Shown here piece after piece: positions 57,893 through 64,000 of a stretch of 64,000 nucleotides of DNA. Position 1 is the stretch's first letter. Every line of letters starts with the position of its first letter. The translations under genes and the position numbers were made by a program. Source of the DNA: Pictodentalium vernedei (taxonomy: Eukaryota > Mollusca > Scaphopoda > Dentaliida > Dentaliidae); the NCBI GenBank assembly GCA_031216915.1, contig CM062297.1, forward strand, positions 834,039,337 to 834,103,336, in the 5' to 3' direction. The notes under the pieces are model-generated. The model searched no databases. It had not been told where the DNA came from and was given only the letters and a program-made list of their open reading frames with translations.

Positions 57893-58197
57893 CAGTTAAA
57901 ATTAGAAGTCATGTCAGAACTGTGCGCTTACCTAGGCTTAATTGCACGTAGGAATTGCATGCATTTGCCATATCGAACGGCATCCAAAGCACGGCAGGTT
58001 CTGGTTACTCATAGCAAACACAGGCAATGTTTCTGCCAATGGACCTCCGGGTTACCTGGAGGTCTATTGGCTGAAACATTGCTTGTGCACATATGTACAT
58101 AATTTGATAGCCTTACTATGGTCATAACGCGTAGATTAATGTGCAGAGCGACGTGCTATTTGTGCGCTTTTCATGATGGGATTTCTAGTTTTAACTG
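57893..58197 (+). mobile_element. TA-type palindrome-centred MITE, copy 3
   Basis: Left CAGTTAAAATTAGAAGTCAT preceded by TA; right TTCTAGTTTTAACTG followed by GA, so one TA is lost. Palindrome at 58,024-58,082. About 85 percent like copy 2 by eye. Confidence 0.82.
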
Positions 58198-58346
58198 GAG
58201 ATGTAGCATTTGCCTGAGAGATCAGTTACCTACCACCTAAAATAAACACTAACAGTTAATAAATAGCCTATTCCTTTACTATAATTGTACTCAGGCCATG
58301 AAAAAAGGCACCTATCAAATGTAACAAAGATATGTTCTGTCACACT

Positions 58347-58375
58347 CCCCCCCCCCCCCCCCCCCCCCCCCCCCC
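58347..58375 (+). repeat. Poly(C) run of 29
   Basis: Uninterrupted C29, with a 14-base G run at 58,454-58,467 about 80 bases away. The two could pair. Confidence 0.9.
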
Positions 58376-58425
58376 ATTGCAAATTAATGGTGTGCTTCGC
58401 TTCTTTGTGTACTGTTCAACCATGT

Positions 58426-58880
58426 TTTTATTATCCTCCCCCCAAAAAGTAATGGGGGGGGGGGGGGAGGGCTTTATATCCATGGAACTGTCCGTCTGTA
58501 GACAAAGTTGGTTTCTGTTCTCAAGTCCTGCTTGAGTATGATGAGAGGAAGAATCCTATTTGCTTTGTGGTCCTTGTGACAAAGGTCAAGGTCTTAGTGA
58601 CTTTATACTATTCTCAGAAAATATCGGCAGATAGCGTTGATTTCTGTTCTCTAATTGAAATTCAGCTTGTCCGATGAAAACCAAACATGACATGTTGATT
58701 GAGTATGATGAGAGGAAGAACCCTATTTATTTGGGGATTGTTGTGCCAAAGTGCAAAGTCACAGTGACCTTGAAGTTGAAATTTGTCCGAGAGGGAAAAC
58801 CTCAAATATCTTCAGATCCACCAGTCAAAATCTTTTAGTATTGGATATACAGCATCCTCTCTTGACTTAATCTTGACTTA
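58426..58880 (+). mobile_element. Helentron-like remnant (TTATCCTCCCCCC family)
   Basis: Left TTATTATCCTCCCCCCAAAA faces an inverse GGGGGG..GGAGGG, followed by CTGTCCGTCTG. Two monomers about 168 bp apart share GAGTATGATGAGAGGAAGAA. No right end recognised. Confidence 0.45.
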
Positions 58881-58992
58881 TGCACATCATAATAATAATA
58901 ATAATGATAATAATTCTGCAATGTTAACAACTAGAATCCATGGCAGTGCTCTCTGACTTATATTATTACCCCGTATCATGAGGAATTCGCTT

Positions 58993-59261
58993 TAACCCTT
59001 TACCTAACATGAAAAGCAGACGACACTTGCAAAAAAAAATCTTGAATAACTAATTTTTTTCATTTTTTATCTCAAAAACATAGGTTATGACCCCTCCTTG
59101 GAACGAGCTCGACAAGTTCGTTCCAAAGAGGGGTCATAACCTTTGTTTTTGAGACAAAATATGAAATAATAATGAAAATTAATTGGCGATTGTTCCAAAG
59201 AGGGGTCATAACCTTTGTTTTTGAGACAAAATATGAAATAATAATGAAAATTAATTGGCGA
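58993..59261. mobile_element. CCCTTTACC-type MITE with a doubled right arm
   Basis: TTTAACCCTTTACCTAACAT, then AAAACATAGGTTATGACCCC and a foldback TTGGAACGAGCTCGACAAGT..TTCCAA. The right part (GTTCCAAAGAGGGGTCATAA to AATTAATTGGCGAT) is repeated in tandem, about 71 bp each. Element J starts exactly after the second copy. Confidence 0.75.
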
Positions 59262-61470
59262 TTTTTAGCTCACCTGACTGAAAGTCAGGGTGAGCTTTTC
59301 TGATCACTTTTCGTCCGGCGTCCGTCGTCCGGCGTGAAGGTGGTGTTTGGGTCTTTTTCTTCCAAACCACTGGCCGCATGTTAATGAAATTTCATGTGAG
59401 TAGGGGTTATATAGCGGCATTTTGATTTTTGGGCAAATTAGGTTTCGGCTCATATTGAGCAGAGGGGTGGGGCAAAAATGCTCCAATTCTTAAAAAATCT
59501 TCTTCTCAAGAACCAGCAATAGCAGAGACTTGATATTTGGTATGCAGCTTCCTTTTGAGGTGTAGACTCAAGTTTGTTCAAGAGAAGTTTGTAGGTCTAT
59601 ACTTGGCGATGTTATGGGAGGAGCAAAAATTTTGGCCCCACCCCAAATTTCTATTTTTTAAACCGAGAGGCCAATTTGAACCAAATTTTATGTGAGGGCT
59701 TATTGGGTCATAAGTACCTAATTTATGCAGAAATTTTTTTTCCTGTAGCCCCGTGGGAACCACAGGAGCTAAAAATAGAAAAAAATTAAAACGCCTATAT
59801 CTCAAAAACTGCACGGCAGTGAGAATTTTTATTTGGTGTGAAGCTTTCTTGGGACCAACAGAAAGGATTGGTAAAAAAAAATTGCTATCGGTTTTATCAT
59901 AGGGTACTTTTTCGGGACTCTGAAAAAGTGCTGAGTCAGTATTTTTTAACACAGTAGGCAATGGGAAAAAAATAAAGAATTGTTTTCTTCCAAACCACTG
60001 CTCTAAAAGCTTTCATATTTTACATATAACATCTTTGGAACATTGATTCACATATTTGTAGAAATCAAATTCCTCGGTCCATATTTGGGTTCCCTATGGG
60101 AACCCAAATGTTCAAATTAGTGCAATATGAGGGATATATTTTAAAAATCTTCTTCTTCGGATCCACAAATCAGAATCTTTTGATATTTGCTATGCATCAT
60201 CCTTAGGGGGGTGAGATTGATGTTTGTTCAAGCCAAGTCCCTGAGTTCATATTTGGACTCCCTTTGGGAACCCAAATTGTAACTTAGTGCAATACGAGGT
60301 ATATTCTTTTAAAATCTTCTTCTTCGCATCCACCGGTCAGAATCTTTTGATATTTGGTATACAGTATGCTTAGGGAGGTGAGATTCAAGTTTGTTCAAGT
60401 CAAGTCCTTCGGCTCATATTTGGTCTCCCTGTGGGAGCCCAAATTATAACTTAGTTCAATATGAGGAATATTCTTTAAAAAAAAATTTTTTTTTCAGATC
60501 CACCAGTCAAAATGTTTTGATATTTGATGTACAGCATTCTTAGGGGCTGAGAGTGAAGTTTGGTAAAGCCAAGTACCTGGGTTCATATTTGGGCTCACTG
60601 TGGGAGCCCAAATTATACCAAAATTTTTATTTTCCAAACCAAAAAGTCGATTTGAACCAAATTTGATATGAGGGCTTATTGGGTCATAAGTACCTAATTT
60701 ATGCCGAAAATTGTTTTCCTGTCCCCCACGGGAACTGCAGGAGCTAAAAAAATTTTTTCTTTTTAAATGCCCATATCTCCAGAACTACATGGCACTGAGA
60801 ATTTTTATATGGTGTGAAGCTTCCTTAGGACCGGAAGAAAAAAATTGTAAAAATTTTATCATAAGGTTCTTTTCTAGGACTAAAAGTGCCGAGTCATCAT
60901 TTTTTAACAGTGTAGCTAATGGGAATAACGTTGAAGAATCTTCTTCTCCCAAACCACTGCTTCAGAAGCTTTTGTTTTTGGGTTCCCTATGGGAGCCCAA
61001 TGTATAACTTAATTCAGTATGAGAAATATTCTTAAAAAATCTTTTTTTTCTGATACTCCTCTCAGAATCTTTTGATATTTGATTTTTAGTTTTCTTAGAA
61101 GCGGCAAATTGAAATTTGTTCAAGTTCTGGTTTATTGATAAAATTGGGCCCAGTAACCAATTCCTGCGTTGAAAGCCCTGTAAAGTGGGCAGTAATAGGC
61201 ATAAACGATTGACCAAACCTGATATTATAATTATGCCTCTGTAATGATGTAGCCTTAGAAAGTGACCTTAAATTCCAATAAATAAATAGATAAATTATTG
61301 AGTACCCAATATGGGGATCTAACATATGAACACTCTGGGTTACTAAGTAGAGAAAACACTTTTATGTTGAAAAACTGATAATAACCACAAGGCAGAATCC
61401 CTTGCTATTTTGGTGATATGACTCGGCCAGTATCAGGTGAGCGCCCTCAGGCCCCGTGGGGCCTCTTGTT
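59262..61470 (+). mobile_element. Helentron-like element J (AGCTCACCTGACT family), complete
   Basis: Left TTTTTAGCTCACCTGACTGA folds on AGTCAGGGTGAGCT (13-bp stem), then CCGGCGTCCGTCGTCCGG. Core monomers of about 165-200 bp with TTGATATTTGGTATACAG, CATATTTGGGTTCCC and AATCTTCTTCTTC. Right GGTGAGCG (61,436), perfect stem AGGCCCC gt GGGGCCT (61,449-61,464) and CTCTTGTT. A SINE/LINE tail is inserted at about 61,130-61,290. Confidence 0.7.
61130..61290 (+). repeat. Shared SINE/LINE 3' tail inside element J
   Basis: GGTTTATTGATAAAATTGGG, GGCATAAACGATTGACC and AAGTGACCTTAAATTCCAAT with an (AAATA)n end. Diverged. Confidence 0.55.
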
Positions 61471-61742
61471 GTGAATAGTGCTGGTCAGTTTTTCCCGTTA
61501 CATTGGGTAGGGGTAAAATTCTTCTGATCTACCACAATCTTTTGCCATTTGGTATACAGTATCCTTAAAGTGGTCAGATTCAAGTTTGTTCAGATCAGTT
61601 CCCTGGATTCATATTTGGGCTCTGTATAGAGCCTGAATTTTAACCTAATGCAGTTGGAGGAATATGTTCTGTTCTCATTAATGATTCCATCTGTTTGTGA
61701 ATGTGCCAGAAAGCCCTAATTTGTCCCCAAATACTCATCTCA

Positions 61743-63576
61743 TTTTTAGCTCAACTTTGGCGAAGCCAAATTTGAGCTTTTGTCATGGCCCATCGTCCGT
61801 CTGTCCGTACGTCAACAATTGGATACGGCTCGGGCTAGAGGCCGTATTTATGAACCAATCTTCACGAAACTTCTTGGGTACCTTTGTTATGACCGTGGGA
61901 CGAGAACGAGTGTTTTTGGGTGACGTCCGAAATTCAAGATGGCTGCCAGCCACCATTTTGTACCGACGATGCAGAAATCTGTTTTTTGTACAGAACTTCC
62001 ATACGAAAGCTCTGATTTGAATAATTTTTTGTATTAATGTTTAGTACCATGGGATACATCACATATAATACAGGTTTTTTTCTCGTGCGTAAATTGTGCA
62101 AATTAGACTAATTTTGATGTTTTTTGGTGTTACTTTCAGCACTGTAAGTGCACATGCCAATACGGCTCGGGCTAGAGGCCGTATTTATGAACCGATCTTT
62201 ACGAAACTTCTTGGGTACCTTTGGTATCACCGTGGGACGAGAACGAGTGTTTTTGGGTCCGGTCCGAAATTCAAGATGGCCGATGGCAGCCATTTTGTAC
62301 AAAATTAAGTGCAATCAGATTTTTGCACAGAACTTCCATATGAAAGTGCTGATTTGAATAATTTTGTGTGTGAATGTTTAGTACCATGGGATACATCACA
62401 TATAATACGGGTTTTTTTCTCGTGCAGAAATTATGCAAATTAGATGAACTTTGATTTTTTCAGTGCGACTTACACACAGTAAGTACACATGTCAATACGG
62501 CTCAGACTAGAGTCTGAATTTATGAACTGATCTTCACGAAATGTCTTGGGTACCTTGGTTATCACCTTGGGATGAGAACGAGTGTTTCTGGGTGCGGTCT
62601 AAAATTCAAGATGGCTGCCAGTGGCCATTTTGTACTGAAATTAGGTCTAATCAGTTTTTTGTACACAACTTCTATACAGCTCAGACTAGAGGCCATATTT
62701 ATGAACCAATCTTTACGAAACTTCTTGGGTACCTTTGTTATCACCGTGGGATGAGAGCGAGTGTGTTTGGGTGTGGTCCGAAATTCAAGATGGCCACCAG
62801 CAGCCATTTTGTACCAAAATTAGTGCAATCAGTCTTTTGTACAGAACTTCTGTATGAAAGTTCTGATTTGAATAAATTTTTGTATGAAAGTTTAGTAACA
62901 TGGAATACATCACATATTGTAAGGGGTTTTTTTTCGTGCAGAAATTATGCAAATTAGATGAACTTTGATTTATTCAGTGCTACTTACACAATGTAAGCAC
63001 ACATGTCAATACGGCTCAGGTTAGAGGCTGTATTTATGAACCGATCTTCACAAAACTTCTTGGGTACCTTTGTTATCTCCTTGGGACGAGAATGAGTGTT
63101 TCTGGGTACGGTCCAAAATTCAAGATGGCTGCCAGTGGCCATTTTGTACCGAAATTAGGTCCAATCAGTTTTTTGTTACATTTTGTTACATTACAAGTTC
63201 TATACAGCTCATATTTATGAACTGATCTTCACAAAAATTCTTGGGTACCTTTGTTTTCACCTTGGGACAGGAATGAGTGTGCCTTTGTTATCACTGTGCT
63301 ATGAGAACAAATATTTTGGGGTTCAGTCATACCCACTCTGGAACTCAAAGATTTTTTTCTAGTTTAGCATCTTACTGTCACCCACCTTTACGATACTTTA
63401 CCTACACATTTGTTACAGACAACGGTCAGTATTCATGTACAGACCGTTGCAATACTTTATATGTACCTTTGTTATCAGGTCATTACCTAGATGTTTGTCA
63501 TTGCTGTGTCACATACTATACATGTACATGTCTTTGTCTTGACAAGTTGAGCTACAGTGTCATTGACACTTTCATT
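61743..63576 (+). mobile_element. Helentron-like element K (AGCTCAACTT family)
   Basis: Left TTTTTAGCTCAACTTTGGCG folds on CCAAATTTGAGCT. Core of about five monomers near 330 bp (CTAGAGGCCGTATTTATGAA, CTTCTTGGGTACCTTTG, AAATTCAAGATGGC), the last ones shortened. Right AAGTTGAGCTA at 63,544-63,554, stem AGTGTCATTGACACT at 63,556-63,570, then TTCATT. Closest relative is element D. Confidence 0.7.
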
Positions 63577-64000
63577 GTCATTGTGGACTGCTATTTCACT
63601 CCCATTTCTTCAGTTCAAATTTTCAGGTGCATGTAATATTTCATACGATTTCAACCCAAATATCTCACCAACCTTGGTGATTTTTCGAGAGGAAGCTCAT
63701 TTTCAACATAATTTTCAGCCTTCACATTGGATGTGTGCCAGTTGGTGGGGAGTGAAGGTTGAGGTGCACATATATATGAGGTGACATTTAGGTTTGCCTC
63801 AGACTTTCTGACACCTTAACACTGACACTTACTTCTCGCATGCTTCCTCCTTCCAACCAACTTTTAGTTTCCTTGTAGACTACCCTTTCAAGGTTAGCAT
63901 TTTAGACTCGCATGCGCCTCTGGTTTATCATTTATTTCATGTCTTTTCATCTAGAAAGTGCTGAAGTACTGAGTAGTTTTGTAAGTATCAGGCCTAGCAT
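63577..64000. other. Unassigned right edge
   Basis: No gene, RNA or repeat that I can support. Confidence 0.4.

Overview
The window is eukaryotic, AT-rich and almost entirely repetitive. It is best explained as a piece of a marine invertebrate genome, either a mollusc or an invertebrate deuterostome. I cannot resolve the phylum from sequence alone. The grounds are an I-like LINE with an RNase H domain, SINEs with 5S-rRNA or tRNA heads on one shared body, many Helentron-like elements that open with TTTTTAGCTCA-type ends followed by CCGTCCGTCC tracts and close on CTTGTT, many hairpin MITEs, and one recognisable spliced host exon. I saw no LTR retrovirus, Polinton or other capsid-bearing element, no CRISPR array and no bacterial gene.

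Layout. 1-2945: 3' two thirds of a LINE (reverse transcriptase, RNase H, Cys/His tail), with two stops and one frameshift. 3.0-8.6 kb: MITEs, shared SINE/LINE 3' tails and two Helentron-like elements. 8.6-11.1 kb: a Helentron-like element with about 13 monomers of roughly 165 bp. 11,673-11,823: an exon of ribosomal protein eL21 (RPL21), the only host coding sequence I can defend. 12.8-18.5 kb: two elements of one Helentron-like family, the second split by a tRNA-SINE and a duplicated AT-rich block. 19.1-35.5 kb: a higher-order tandem array of long (about 2.27 kb) and short (about 0.85 kb) units in the order L s s L L s s L s' L. 34.8-54 kb: three tandem blocks of about 6.1 kb, each ending in a sub-array of about 840-bp units that carry a 5S-derived SINE; blocks 2 and 3 are almost identical. 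54-64 kb: more MITEs, a tRNA-SINE, homopolymer runs and two large Helentron-like elements.

How the parts relate. Three kinds of structure recur. (1) At least eight Helentron-like end types share one plan: a 5' inverted motif that also folds back locally, a tandem core, a subterminal inverted copy of the 5' motif, a short 3' stem-loop and a T-rich end. (2) MITEs with different target-site signatures (TA, TTAA, TAA) each carry a long near-perfect palindrome at their midpoint. (3) Two SINE families with different Pol III heads share one body, and their last 60 bases also end other repeats, which points to one partner LINE. Unequal exchange between these repeats has built the arrays, and one crossover can be placed within 8 bases inside a SINE.
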